Positions 34,310-41,743 of a DNA stretch of 55,378 bases are shown here, in pieces. The position numbers and the translations under genes are program-made. The notes under the pieces are model-generated. The model was not told the DNA's origin and did no database searches. It was given only the letters and a program-made list of their open reading frames with translations. The stretch is from Bacillota bacterium. GTDB lineage: Bacteria > Bacillota > Limnochordia > Darwinibacteriales > Darwinibacteriaceae. How positions within the stretch are numbered: position 1 is the stretch's first letter; every line of letters begins with the position of its first letter. Location of the stretch: assembly GCA_012840725.1 (NCBI GenBank), contig DURQ01000040.1:1-55378 (forward strand), read 5' to 3'.

Positions 34310-34905
34310 CCTGGAAGATCCTCAGCAGCCTGGCCGCGGGCTTGCTCTGCGGCTTTTTTTTGCGGGTGCCAGAGGGCGAAATTGTCGGGCTAGCCCCCGA
34401 TCTTGCCCTGGCCGCACTGGTCTTTGCCGTGGGTTTCAGTTTGGGGGAAGACGAGCAGCTCTGGGCAAAGGTAAAGGCCCTGCCCAAAGCTCTGCTTGCC
34501 GTGCCCTTCCTCATCGCCGCCGGATCAATTCTTGGGGCTGTCGCGGTCGGGCCGCTCTGCAGCGTGCCGCCCGCAGAAGCTGCCCTGGTCGGCGCGGGGT
34601 TCGGCTGGTATTCCCTTTCTGGGGTGCTGGTCAGCCAGAGCTGCGGTGCCGCATTGGGAACACTGACCCTCCTGGCAAACATCTTCCGGGAAACCCTGGC
34701 CATCCTGTTCACCGCTGTGGTGGCCAAAAGGTTCGGAAACGCAGTAGCGGTGGCCCCGGGGGGAGCCACCGCCATGGATGTTACGCTGCCGATCGTTGCC
34801 GCGAGCACAGACCCGCAGACGGCCCTGCTTGCCTTTTACTCGGGCACGGTTCTGAGTATACTCGTGCCGATCGTCATTCCCTTCCTCGCCAAACTGGTCC
34901 ACTAA
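34306..34905 (+). CDS. lysO: Lysine exporter LysO, C-terminal half (split gene)
   Basis: 199 aa, about six membrane segments. It carries the conserved core of LysO: a repeat of the N-half signature as VGFSLGEDEQLW, then GAGFGWYSLSGVLVSQ and ANIFRETLAILFTAVVAKRFG, PGGATAMDVTLPI. The two halves together equal full-length LysO (about 290 aa). The ATG at 34306 has GGGAGGAAGG upstream and overlaps the stop of the first half, so the subunits are probably made in equal amounts and form one transporter. This two-gene form is known in some bacteria; it is not evidence of decay. Confidence 0.85.
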   Translation: MTWKILSSLAAGLLCGFFLRVPEGEIVGLAPDLALAALVFAVGFSLGEDEQLWAKVKALPKALLAVPFLIAAGSILGAVAVGPLCSVPPAEAALVGAGFGWYSLSGVLVSQSCGAALGTLTLLANIFRETLAILFTAVVAKRFGNAVAVAPGGATAMDVTLPIVAASTDPQTALLAFYSGTVLSILVPIVIPFLAKLVH

Positions 34906-34933
34906 GCGCTGGCAGGCAAGGCGGCCAGCGCTT
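34904..34933. terminator. Perfect hairpin covering both convergent stop codons
   Basis: AAGCGCTGGC / GCCAGCGCTT, 10-bp perfect stem at 34904-34913 and 34924-34933 with a 10-base loop. It starts within the lysO stop codon and ends within the stop codon of the convergent esterase gene. There is little T-tail, so it may act as a bidirectional terminator or mRNA 3' end. Confidence 0.6.
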
Positions 34934-35621
34934 ACTCCTGGAGACTGAAGTTGGTGTTCCTCTGAGCGAGAAGCCAGGGGATCAGTTCCGGTTCGCTGTA
35001 AGCAAGGGTCCACGAATCATGCCCCACCCCAGAATATTTGGTGTAGCGCACAGGAGCGCCGGCCTTGAGCAGGACTTCTACGAGCTCTTCCGTCATCCTA
35101 GGGAGGACCACCTCGTCATCGGCTCCGTGGAAAGCCCAGATGGGCACCTCTTTGAGCACTTCTATCCTCTCTGGAAAGCCCAAGAGCGGCCAGGTCCCTC
35201 CGCAGATCGGCACGAGGGCCGCAAACGCGCGGGGTTGATGTACAGCCCAGTGCCAGGTCCCGAATCCACCCATACTCAGGCCGGTGAGGTAGATCTTCTC
35301 AACGTCCACCGCGTAGCCATCGATCAGTTCACGCAGAAGCTGATCCAGTTCCTCCAAGCTGCGGTCCCAAGTCCAGTTTTCCCGGCACTGCGGTGCCGCG
35401 ATGATGAACGGCAAGTCCCGCCCTTCCTTCACCTGTTTGAGAGGCCCGTGTACGGCAACCAGATCGAGGTTGTCGCCTCTCTCGCCGGCCCCGTGGAGGA
35501 AGATGAGCAGAGGCCAGCGTTTTGCTTCTTTTTCATACCCCCGCGGCAGGTACAATGCATAGGGGAGTCCAAACGACCTGACTGCGGTTCCCTTGAGCCT
35601 GTGGTGAGTTATGGATGACAA
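34932..35621 (-). CDS. Alpha/beta-hydrolase esterase (phospholipase/carboxylesterase or PHB-depolymerase-like)
   Basis: 229 aa. The fold is shown by LLIFLHGAGERGDN (oxyanion region), the nucleophile elbow GLSMGGFG with the Ser, AFHGADDEVV with the acid Asp, and YSGVGHDSWT with the His. This set matches the small esterase/predicted peptidase group that includes dienelactone-hydrolase and feruloyl-esterase-like proteins; the substrate is not predictable. There is no signal peptide. The start is TTG at 35621 with GGTGG seven bases upstream. It overlaps the end of the BadF-like gene by 89 bp. Confidence 0.88.
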   Translation of the reverse strand: MSSITHHRLKGTAVRSFGLPYALYLPRGYEKEAKRWPLLIFLHGAGERGDNLDLVAVHGPLKQVKEGRDLPFIIAAPQCRENWTWDRSLEELDQLLRELIDGYAVDVEKIYLTGLSMGGFGTWHWAVHQPRAFAALVPICGGTWPLLGFPERIEVLKEVPIWAFHGADDEVVLPRMTEELVEVLLKAGAPVRYTKYSGVGHDSWTLAYSEPELIPWLLAQRNTNFSLQE

Positions 35622-36450
35622 AGTCTAACCACCCTCTCTTCATCACTTCACACGCCGAATCATAGAACGTGGTAAGTACTTCTCGCCTAAGCTCCCTTTT
35701 CCTTGTGAAGAGGGAAGAAAGGTACGCTCCTTTGGCAGGGGCCAGAGGGGCGTCGATCACCTCGGCTTGAGGATAGAGAGCGCTCAACATGTTTTCCACC
35801 ATCTGCCTGATGGTCTGCGATCCCAGAAGAACACTGCCCGACAGCCCGATAACCGGATCCGGCCGGCTGAAGCAGCGTCCCAGCCTTCCCGCCAAACGGA
35901 CGAGATGGCAGGAAACATTGCAGGCGGCCCACAGAGCTTCGAAGTCGCCCTGTTCCCCCAACCTGTCAAGGGCCTTGACCCACTCCAGGAGACACCCTTC
36001 CCTGAACAGCGAGTTTTCCAGCAGTTCTTCATGGCGGACCGCACAACGCTGGCCTCCTTCAGATTGCAGGATAGCCAGCCCCAGATGGTCCCCCATCAAA
36101 AACAACCGCTCCTTGGGACTGTGGATGCCCAGAGCTCCTGTAGTCGTAAAGTCCTCCACATGAAGCAGCGCTGCTTCATGCACCAGGCCATCAGCAACCG
36201 GAAGCACCTCGTGCCGCGCGACTTCATTTTCTCTCATATAAGTGAAACATACCCCAGCGATTTTGACCCGAATGGCGGTACCGAGTTCTGCCAATATGTT
36301 CTTCAGGTTGAACCTGGCCTGCTCAAGGCCCCAACACCTGTGGTTTACCGATCCCCCCACCCCCGTGCAGATGATCTCCCCAAACGAATTCCCCACAACG
36401 ATCAGAGCATAGTGGTTTGTGTCAGCGATCCCCAAAAACAGTCGATCCAT
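35533..36450 (-). CDS. BadF/BadG/BcrA/BcrD-type ATPase, divergent
   Basis: About 305 aa ASKHA-fold protein. FLGIADTNHYALIVVG corresponds to the N-terminal phosphate loop, usually DGGGTKT, here degenerate (ADTNHY). TTTGALGIHSP and MGDHLGLAILQSEGGQR match the next blocks, and VIGLSGSVLLGS and APAKGAYLSS the C-terminal ones. Family members include N-acetylglucosamine kinases and 2-hydroxyacyl-CoA dehydratase activators; which applies here, or whether it is still active, is unclear. I chose the ATG at 36450; a TTG at 36489 would add 13 Arg-rich residues. The last 60 residues have no family counterpart and overlap the esterase gene. Confidence 0.7.
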   Translation of the reverse strand: MDRLFLGIADTNHYALIVVGNSFGEIICTGVGGSVNHRCWGLEQARFNLKNILAELGTAIRVKIAGVCFTYMRENEVARHEVLPVADGLVHEAALLHVEDFTTTGALGIHSPKERLFLMGDHLGLAILQSEGGQRCAVRHEELLENSLFREGCLLEWVKALDRLGEQGDFEALWAACNVSCHLVRLAGRLGRCFSRPDPVIGLSGSVLLGSQTIRQMVENMLSALYPQAEVIDAPLAPAKGAYLSSLFTRKRELRREVLTTFYDSACEVMKRGWLDFVIHNSPQAQGNRSQVVWTPLCIVPAAGV

Positions 36451-36584
36451 GCGCAGTCGCCTAAGTAGCCTTGGTTGACTCTCATACAACTGTGGTTAAG
36501 ATTCTGTCTATTCTAGGGATAACAGACTACCCGGCACTCTCCCCTCCTTGGTTTCAATCATAATGAAAAAGGCAATTTTGTGAA

Positions 36585-36613
36585 ATTATAACATGGATCC
36601 GCAGAGAATCCAA
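36585..36613 (-). promoter_or_regulatory. Sigma-A promoter of the BadF-like gene
   Basis: On the minus strand TTGGAT (36613-36608), 17-bp spacer, TATAAT (36590-36585), with extended TGT before the -10. This is the third TGTTATAAT element in the window. It lies about 95-135 bp before the possible starts. Confidence 0.75.
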
Positions 36614-36638
36614 GCCCATTTCCGCCTTCACCAGGCAT

Positions 36639-37607
36639 TTAGCTGCCCATGTCTTCGACCCTCTCCGCGCCAACCGCCACCTGGCTCAGGAGCGCGCTCA
36701 CCACCGCGGCGCCCTTTACGCCTCGCAAAACGCTGTCTGCTTTGAGCATCAGGCGGTGCGCCAGGACGGGGACGGCCACCTCCTTAACATCATCGGGCAG
36801 CACATAATCCCTGCCCTCGAGAGCAGCCAGCGCCTGGGCTGCCCGGAAGAGGGCGAGACTGCCGCGGGGAGATGCTCCCAGCTGAACCTGGGGATGGCTT
36901 CTTGTGGCCTGCACTAAGCGTACCACGTACTCACCCACTGACTCCTCCACATGTACGCGGCTTACCGCCTGCTGTAGCGAACGGACACGCTGGGGATCGG
37001 TGACAGCCTTCAGGTCGTGGATGGGGTGGCGCTCTTGCAGGAGGTAAAGCATCTCCCTTTCTTCAGCTGCAGTGGGATAACCAAGGCTCACGCAGATAAA
37101 AAAGCGATCCAGCTGCGCTTCAGGCAGAGGGAAGGTGCCCTCAAACTCCACGGGGTTCTGGGTTGCGAGTACCATGAAGGGCTGCTCCAGGACATAGGTC
37201 TTGCCGTCAACGGTCACCTGACCCTCGCCCATGGCCTCTAGCAGGCTTGACTGGGTGCGCGGGGTTGCCCGGTTGATCTCATCGGCAAGCACGATCTGTG
37301 ACATGATGGGGCCCGGGCGGAAGACGAAATCCCCTGTTTTCTGATCATAGATAGACAGGCCGGTAATATCCGCAGGGAGCAGGTCTGGCGTGCACTGGAT
37401 GCGGCTGAAGGTTCCGCCGATGGAAGCGGCGATGGCCCTGGCAAGCATAGTCTTGCCCACCCCGGGAACATCCTCCAAAAGGACGTGGCCGCCGCTGAGC
37501 AGAGCCACAAGGAGCAGCCGGGCAGGCTTCTCCTTCCCGATCAAGACCGAACCGATGTTATACAGCATCTTCTGTCCGAACTCCGCCACCGCTGCTGCAT
37601 TATCCAT
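36639..37607 (-). CDS. MoxR-family AAA+ ATPase
   Basis: 322 aa. Walker A GVGKT in VLLEDVPGVGKTMLARA, Walker B LADEINRATPRTQSSLLEAM, sensor 1 ATQNP, and the ASPRGSLALFRAAQA segment all fit MoxR. MoxR ATPases act as chaperones that assemble or activate partner complexes, usually with DUF58 (VWA-like) proteins encoded beside them, which is the case here. The ATG at 37607 has GGAG nine bases upstream and overlaps the DUF4129 gene by 8 bp. It is last in a three-gene operon. Confidence 0.95.
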   Translation of the reverse strand: MDNAAAVAEFGQKMLYNIGSVLIGKEKPARLLLVALLSGGHVLLEDVPGVGKTMLARAIAASIGGTFSRIQCTPDLLPADITGLSIYDQKTGDFVFRPGPIMSQIVLADEINRATPRTQSSLLEAMGEGQVTVDGKTYVLEQPFMVLATQNPVEFEGTFPLPEAQLDRFFICVSLGYPTAAEEREMLYLLQERHPIHDLKAVTDPQRVRSLQQAVSRVHVEESVGEYVVRLVQATRSHPQVQLGASPRGSLALFRAAQALAALEGRDYVLPDDVKEVAVPVLAHRLMLKADSVLRGVKGAAVVSALLSQVAVGAERVEDMGS

Positions 37608-39060
37608 CTTTTTCGTCTCCCTTCCACTCTCTGACCCTGTTGAGAATCTGCGTGCCTGCTGCCAGCACCCTTTCCTCCTCAGCGCCGCTCAGCCCACTCC
37701 GGCTGTAGCGTGCCCGCTGATAACCCTGGAAGAACTCGCCAACGACCTCCTCATTGGGGAAGAACTGCCCCCGCAGAGCTTGCCCATACTCCCACGGGGT
37801 CTGGCTTCTGCGAAAAACAAGCCCTTTCTTCCCGGCCTGCCGGGCAATCTGGAGCAGCAGCGCCCGGACTCCCCTCTCCGGTGGACTATCGCGGTCTGCA
37901 GAAGGCTCTGAAGGGCGCTCCTCTCCCTGCCCAGGAAAGATGGCTTGGCCTTTGATCGGCTTGATGCTTTTCAGCCGGCCCAGCGCCGCCAGCACCTGCA
38001 GAACGGCCCGCCGCACCGCCGCATACACCTGAACAGCGAGACGCGGCAGCCCCCGCAGCCGTTCTATCTCTCCTTTGGTGAGCTCAAACAGAATGAACCC
38101 GAGGGCGGCAAGGAGGACTGCGCTGACCAAGGCGACAAGCAGAAGGTACATGGCAGTCAAGATGATGCCGCCAAGTCCCACCGAGTCCACCTCCGGCAGG
38201 GGATCCCCCGATTGGCTGAAACTGGGCCGCTCTTCAGGCGCGGCCTTGGGCAGCTCAGGAAGCTCCACTCCCCGGGACAGAACTGCAGCCAGCAATCGGC
38301 CCACAGTATCCGCTGTTACCGGTGAGTAATCGATGGGGGCCAGATAGACCAGGGCCAGGGAGAGCGCCACAATGATTGCCAGGTTTCGCAGCCACTCACG
38401 GGGCAGTGCGGGATCCACGGCAGCCTTAGCGCAGGCCCAGAGAGTCTGCAGCCGGAAGAGGTAAGCCCCGCCCAGCAGAGCCAGGCCGCTTGCCGCGGCG
38501 GTTCCGCCCGCCAGTCTGAGCTCAAGTAGGAGCGCACCCGCTGCTTTAACCTCCCGACGGTGTGCGGCCACAGCCAGAACGACTACCGCGGCAGCGCAGG
38601 CGATCACACGGCGCCAGAAGAACCCCAGGGCCAGTTCATCCTGCCCCATGCTGGTCAAAGATTCGTACTCCCAGCTGACGGTGGAGGCTCCCTGATCGCC
38701 GATGAGATCAGCCACCTTCTCGAGACGTGACAGCTCCAAACCGCAACCTCTGGCCAGGAGCCAGCATACAGCAGTCAAACATGCTGGCCAGAGAAAGGCG
38801 GACGGGCTGCGACCAACCAGCAGGTAAATCGGGCCGAGCCACAGCGCGAGTTCCACCAGGCGCACCGTGAAAGGCGTGCGCGGGGTGAGGAAGTAGGCGG
38901 CGAAGTAGGCGCTTTCCAGGGCACTGCCGAGAAGAAAAGCCCAGAGCCAGTTCGGCACAAAGAGAACAGTAGAAAACAGGCTTGCGTACCGGGCGGCCAA
39001 AAAGACGATGGCGGCGGTGAAAACCCCGGCTAAAGCAGGCAGGATGCTCTTCACATTCAC
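37600..39060 (-). CDS. Membrane protein with C-terminal DUF4129
   Basis: 486 aa. The N-terminal 200 residues contain about six membrane segments; another pair lies near residues 300-330; the last 100 residues are a cytosolic DUF4129 domain (TPWEYGQALRGQFFPNEEV, GYQRARYSRSGLS). In many Firmicutes and Actinobacteria DUF4129 is fused to a transglutaminase-like domain in MoxR-DUF58 operons; no transglutaminase Cys-His-Asp motif is visible here. The GTG at 39060 overlaps the stop of the DUF58 gene (GTGA), with GGGGGTGA upstream. The function is unknown, probably in envelope assembly with the two neighbours. Confidence 0.82.
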   Translation of the reverse strand: MNVKSILPALAGVFTAAIVFLAARYASLFSTVLFVPNWLWAFLLGSALESAYFAAYFLTPRTPFTVRLVELALWLGPIYLLVGRSPSAFLWPACLTAVCWLLARGCGLELSRLEKVADLIGDQGASTVSWEYESLTSMGQDELALGFFWRRVIACAAAVVVLAVAAHRREVKAAGALLLELRLAGGTAAASGLALLGGAYLFRLQTLWACAKAAVDPALPREWLRNLAIIVALSLALVYLAPIDYSPVTADTVGRLLAAVLSRGVELPELPKAAPEERPSFSQSGDPLPEVDSVGLGGIILTAMYLLLVALVSAVLLAALGFILFELTKGEIERLRGLPRLAVQVYAAVRRAVLQVLAALGRLKSIKPIKGQAIFPGQGEERPSEPSADRDSPPERGVRALLLQIARQAGKKGLVFRRSQTPWEYGQALRGQFFPNEEVVGEFFQGYQRARYSRSGLSGAEEERVLAAGTQILNRVREWKGDEKDG

Positions 39061-40259
39061 AGCGGCAGATCACCCCCTGGGGAAACCGCAAAAAGCTGCA
39101 GAGCCGAACCATGGGGGGCAGCCAGGAGTTCTCCGTGCAGCACCCTTTCTACGGCGAAGATCAGCACCCTCTGCCCCTCGCGCAGAAAACCAGCAGCAGC
39201 ATCCAACAGCTGGGGAGTGTCTTCCGGTACAACCCAAAGCAGGATTGACGCGCCCCGCAGCTGTTTTCTGCTCTCTGCCAGCAGGCTGTAAAAGTCCACA
39301 TGGTTTTGGGGCTGAACACCGGCCAGAGCTAGCAGGATCGCACTGAGCTGCTGCGTACCCTGCCGAGGCTGAAACTGAACATAACCGGTTTCGTGAACAA
39401 TATCGGTCCTTTCCGGCCAGTATTCGCTCAAGACCGCATTGGCGGCGAGGCCGCAGGCTTCACCCCGCTGGATGATGTGGGCTGCGAGAGAAGCGGCGGT
39501 ACTCACCGCTCGCTCAACAGATGGGAAGAAGTGGTCTGGTGGGTAGTCTCCTTCGTAAAGATCCAGCAGGAGGAGGCAGTTTGCCGTCACAGTATGGTCA
39601 AACTGCTTCACCTGCAGTTCTTGGGTGCGGGCGGTGGCCGGCCAGTGGATCGTGCGCAGTGGATCGCCCGCCTGGTATCCACGCACTCCGGCAAGGCGCG
39701 CTGGGTCAGGGTTGATCCTTTCCAAGGCCTTAAGGCTGCCGAAACTTAACCTGGAAGGAAGGCCGAGTTCAGGCAGGGGGCGTACGTGAGGATAGACGAC
39801 CACCGTTTCCTCCGCAGGAACCTGGAGATGGCAGGTACTGATACCGAAAAAGTCTCCGGCTGCCACCCGCAGCGGCCCCAGGCGGTACACTCCCCTTTCC
39901 CTGGCCACAAGGGGAAAGGCCACTTCCTTGACTTGACGGGAACCCAAGGCGACCACAGGCCGGGCCCGGCGGGTGCCCTTCACTAAGCCGGTGGGTACGC
40001 TGTCCTGCACCGATACCCACGCAAATGGCAGAAGGGTAGGGTTGCGCAGTGCCACCGAAACCGACGCCTCATCCCCTGGGAAGAGAAACCGCTCTCGGCT
40101 TCCCCGGCTGACCATCAGCCTGTTTCCACTCCTGGCCAGCAGCAGCGGGGCCGCGCCAAACAGGACGACCATTAGATAGGCCAGAGAATAGGCCGCCCTT
40201 CCCTGCCAGAGCAGGGCCAGGAAAACGCAGCAGAGAGTTAAGATCTTCCAGGTAAGCAA
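39057..40259 (-). CDS. DUF58-domain protein
   Basis: 400 aa. Two N-terminal membrane segments (about 5-42) precede a beta-rich part and the DUF58 motif YQAGDPLRTIHWPATARTQ near 195-213, followed by a VWA-like region (LLLLDLYEG with a metal-site-like Asp). DUF58 proteins are the usual partners of MoxR ATPases. The start is TTG at 40259 behind GGGGGGAGG. It is the first gene of the operon, transcribed away from the DUF445 gene. Confidence 0.9.
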   Translation of the reverse strand: MLTWKILTLCCVFLALLWQGRAAYSLAYLMVVLFGAAPLLLARSGNRLMVSRGSRERFLFPGDEASVSVALRNPTLLPFAWVSVQDSVPTGLVKGTRRARPVVALGSRQVKEVAFPLVARERGVYRLGPLRVAAGDFFGISTCHLQVPAEETVVVYPHVRPLPELGLPSRLSFGSLKALERINPDPARLAGVRGYQAGDPLRTIHWPATARTQELQVKQFDHTVTANCLLLLDLYEGDYPPDHFFPSVERAVSTAASLAAHIIQRGEACGLAANAVLSEYWPERTDIVHETGYVQFQPRQGTQQLSAILLALAGVQPQNHVDFYSLLAESRKQLRGASILLWVVPEDTPQLLDAAAGFLREGQRVLIFAVERVLHGELLAAPHGSALQLFAVSPGGDLPL

Positions 40260-40308
40260 GTTCCTCCCCCCATCTACTTGTTCTTCGTGCCGGCAGGCTG
40301 AATTCCTG

Positions 40309-40340
40309 TTGCTTTTCGCCCTCAGTGAGGTATACTGAGG
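40309..40340 (+). promoter_or_regulatory. Promoter of the DUF445 gene with overlapping inverted repeat
   Basis: TTGCTT at 40309-40314, 16-bp spacer, TATACT at 40331-40336. The -10 is covered by CCTCAGT-GAGGTAT-ACTGAGG (40320-40340), perfect 7-bp arms, a candidate repressor site. Confidence 0.65.
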
Positions 40341-40375
40341 ACAGCTTGTTTTGGTGTTCAGTAAGGGGAGTCTGC

Positions 40376-40969
40376 ATGTCCTGGGATCTGATCTCTCTGC
40401 CAGTGGTGGCAGCCCTGATCGGTTGGGGAACGAACGTCATAGCTATCCGGATGCTTTTCTGGCCGAGAAAGCCCATAAACATTCTTGGCTGGCAGTTTCT
40501 TGGCGTCCTGCCCAAGCGGAAAATGGAGCTGGCCCGCAGCATCGCGGAAGTGCTCAACGATGAGATCCTGCCCTTGGAGGAACTCTTTGGCGCGGCCAAT
40601 ACTCCTGAGGTGCGGAAGAAGGTGGCCCACGTTGTGGCCGAAGGCCTTGCAGAAAGGTTGAGCCGCTTTCTGCCCAGGTTCATCTGGGAGCACACGGAAG
40701 GAAGGATCCGCCTCGGCCTTGAGGACCTTGTCGCAGGCGAGCTGGAAACTATGTTCGGCCAGCTGACCAAGGGCCTCAGTCGCGAGCTCCAGCAGAGCAA
40801 CCTGCTTGGTCGGGTGGTGGAAGATAGGATCAACTCTCTGGATCTCTTGCAGCTGGAGAAGCTGGTTATGAGGGTGACGAAACACGAACTGCGTTATATC
40901 GAACTGTTCGGTGCAGTCTTAGGTTTGATCATCGGCCTGATCCAGATTCTGATCCTAAAGCTTTTTTGA
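40376..40969 (+). CDS. DUF445-family membrane protein
   Basis: 197 aa. LPVVAALIGWGTNVIAIRMLFWPRKP near the N-terminus is the DUF445 hallmark (membrane segment followed by a GW.TN.(I/V)A(I/V)(R/K)ML motif), and a second membrane segment, VLGLIIGLIQILILKLF, closes the protein. The middle is helical and charged. DUF445 (YheB-like) proteins have no agreed role; they are common in Firmicutes. The ATG at 40376 has AAGGGGAG five bases upstream. Its own promoter and a terminator make it monocistronic. Confidence 0.88.
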   Translation: MSWDLISLPVVAALIGWGTNVIAIRMLFWPRKPINILGWQFLGVLPKRKMELARSIAEVLNDEILPLEELFGAANTPEVRKKVAHVVAEGLAERLSRFLPRFIWEHTEGRIRLGLEDLVAGELETMFGQLTKGLSRELQQSNLLGRVVEDRINSLDLLQLEKLVMRVTKHELRYIELFGAVLGLIIGLIQILILKLF

Positions 40970-40972
40970 TAG

Positions 40973-40999
40973 AGAAACCCCGCAGCTCGCGGGGTTTCT
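40973..40999. terminator. Bidirectional terminator between DUF445 and CAP genes
   Basis: AGAAACCCCGC / GCGGGGTTTCT, perfect 11-bp stem (40973-40983, 40989-40999) with a 5-base loop, between convergent stop codons. The T/A ends of the stem give a short U-tract in both directions. Confidence 0.85.
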
Positions 41000-41002
41000 G
41001 TC

Positions 41003-41650
41003 TCAGCGCTTGATGAAGATTTGGGTGACGTAATAGCTTGTCCCACGTTTGGCAATGCCAACGCCAATGTGGGTGTAACCAGAATGGAGGATGTTCGCCC
41101 GGTGGCCCTCGGAGTTCATGAACAGCGTGTGGGCCCGGCTCACGCTCCCGGTCTGGGCGATGTTCTCGCCTGCTCGGGAGTAGCTCACCCCAGCCTGATC
41201 CAGCATGTTGTACACGGTACCATAGGTGGGAGAGACGTGGCTGAAATAGCTGTTTACGGCCATATCGTAGCTCTTCTTCTTAGCCAGTGCAACAAGTGTA
41301 TAGTCGATCTGCAGCGGCGCCTTGCCGCTTTTGATCCGCTCGGCGTTAACCTGGTCGATGATCTGCTGCTCTTCACTGGTCAGACTGGCGCTGGGCGCGG
41401 GCACCTGCGAGCCAGGATTGCTGGGCTGTACCGGTTGGATGGGCGTACTCGGGTTGGGCTGTGGGTTCGGCTGGGGATTGGGCTGGGGATTCGGCGTCGG
41501 GTTGACGGGCAGACTGGGCTGCCAATAGGGCGGATTGCTGCTCGGCGGAGTGCTGGGCAGAGTCGGTGCCCACCATTCCCAGGCACTAGCCTGCACTCCG
41601 GAGGCGGCCAGCAGGACAATAAGTAGAACAACTGCACTGAGACGTCTCAA
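41003..41650 (-). CDS. Exported CAP-domain (SCP/YkwD-like) protein
   Basis: 215 aa. A signal peptide (about 1-22) precedes a low-complexity Pro/Asn/Gln linker (about 30-90) with a PNPQ repeat run, then a CAP domain at about 95-215: VNAERIKSGKAPLQIDYTL, YFSHVSPTYGT, AGENIAQTGS and FMNSEGHRANILHSGYTHIGVG. CAP proteins of this type are secreted and associate with the wall; in spore-formers some (YkwD, SafA-linked) affect germination. The TTG at 41650 has GGAGG eight bases upstream. The linker repeats are also visible in the DNA (about 41440-41510). Confidence 0.9.
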   Translation of the reverse strand: MRRLSAVVLLIVLLAASGVQASAWEWWAPTLPSTPPSSNPPYWQPSLPVNPTPNPQPNPQPNPQPNPSTPIQPVQPSNPGSQVPAPSASLTSEEQQIIDQVNAERIKSGKAPLQIDYTLVALAKKKSYDMAVNSYFSHVSPTYGTVYNMLDQAGVSYSRAGENIAQTGSVSRAHTLFMNSEGHRANILHSGYTHIGVGIAKRGTSYYVTQIFIKR

Positions 41651-41671
41651 GCTCGTTTCCTCCTATATCAA

Positions 41672-41695
41672 GTGTAGTATTGTACACCCATTATA
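41672..41695 (-). promoter_or_regulatory. Promoter and inverted repeat before the CAP gene
   Basis: On the minus strand TATAAT lies at 41695-41690; no strong -35 was found. Just downstream is GTGTA-CAATAC-TACAC (41687-41672), a candidate operator close to the expected transcription start. Confidence 0.5.
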
Positions 41696-41743
41696 TCAGG
41701 AAAAAGCCCAGCGTCCCGAAGCCAAATTATGGGATTGTCCAGC

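Noticed and set aside
41440-41510. Short tandem repeat in the CAP gene, considered as a CRISPR or structural repeat
   Set aside because: It is a coding repeat for the PNPQ linker; no spacers or cas genes are present.
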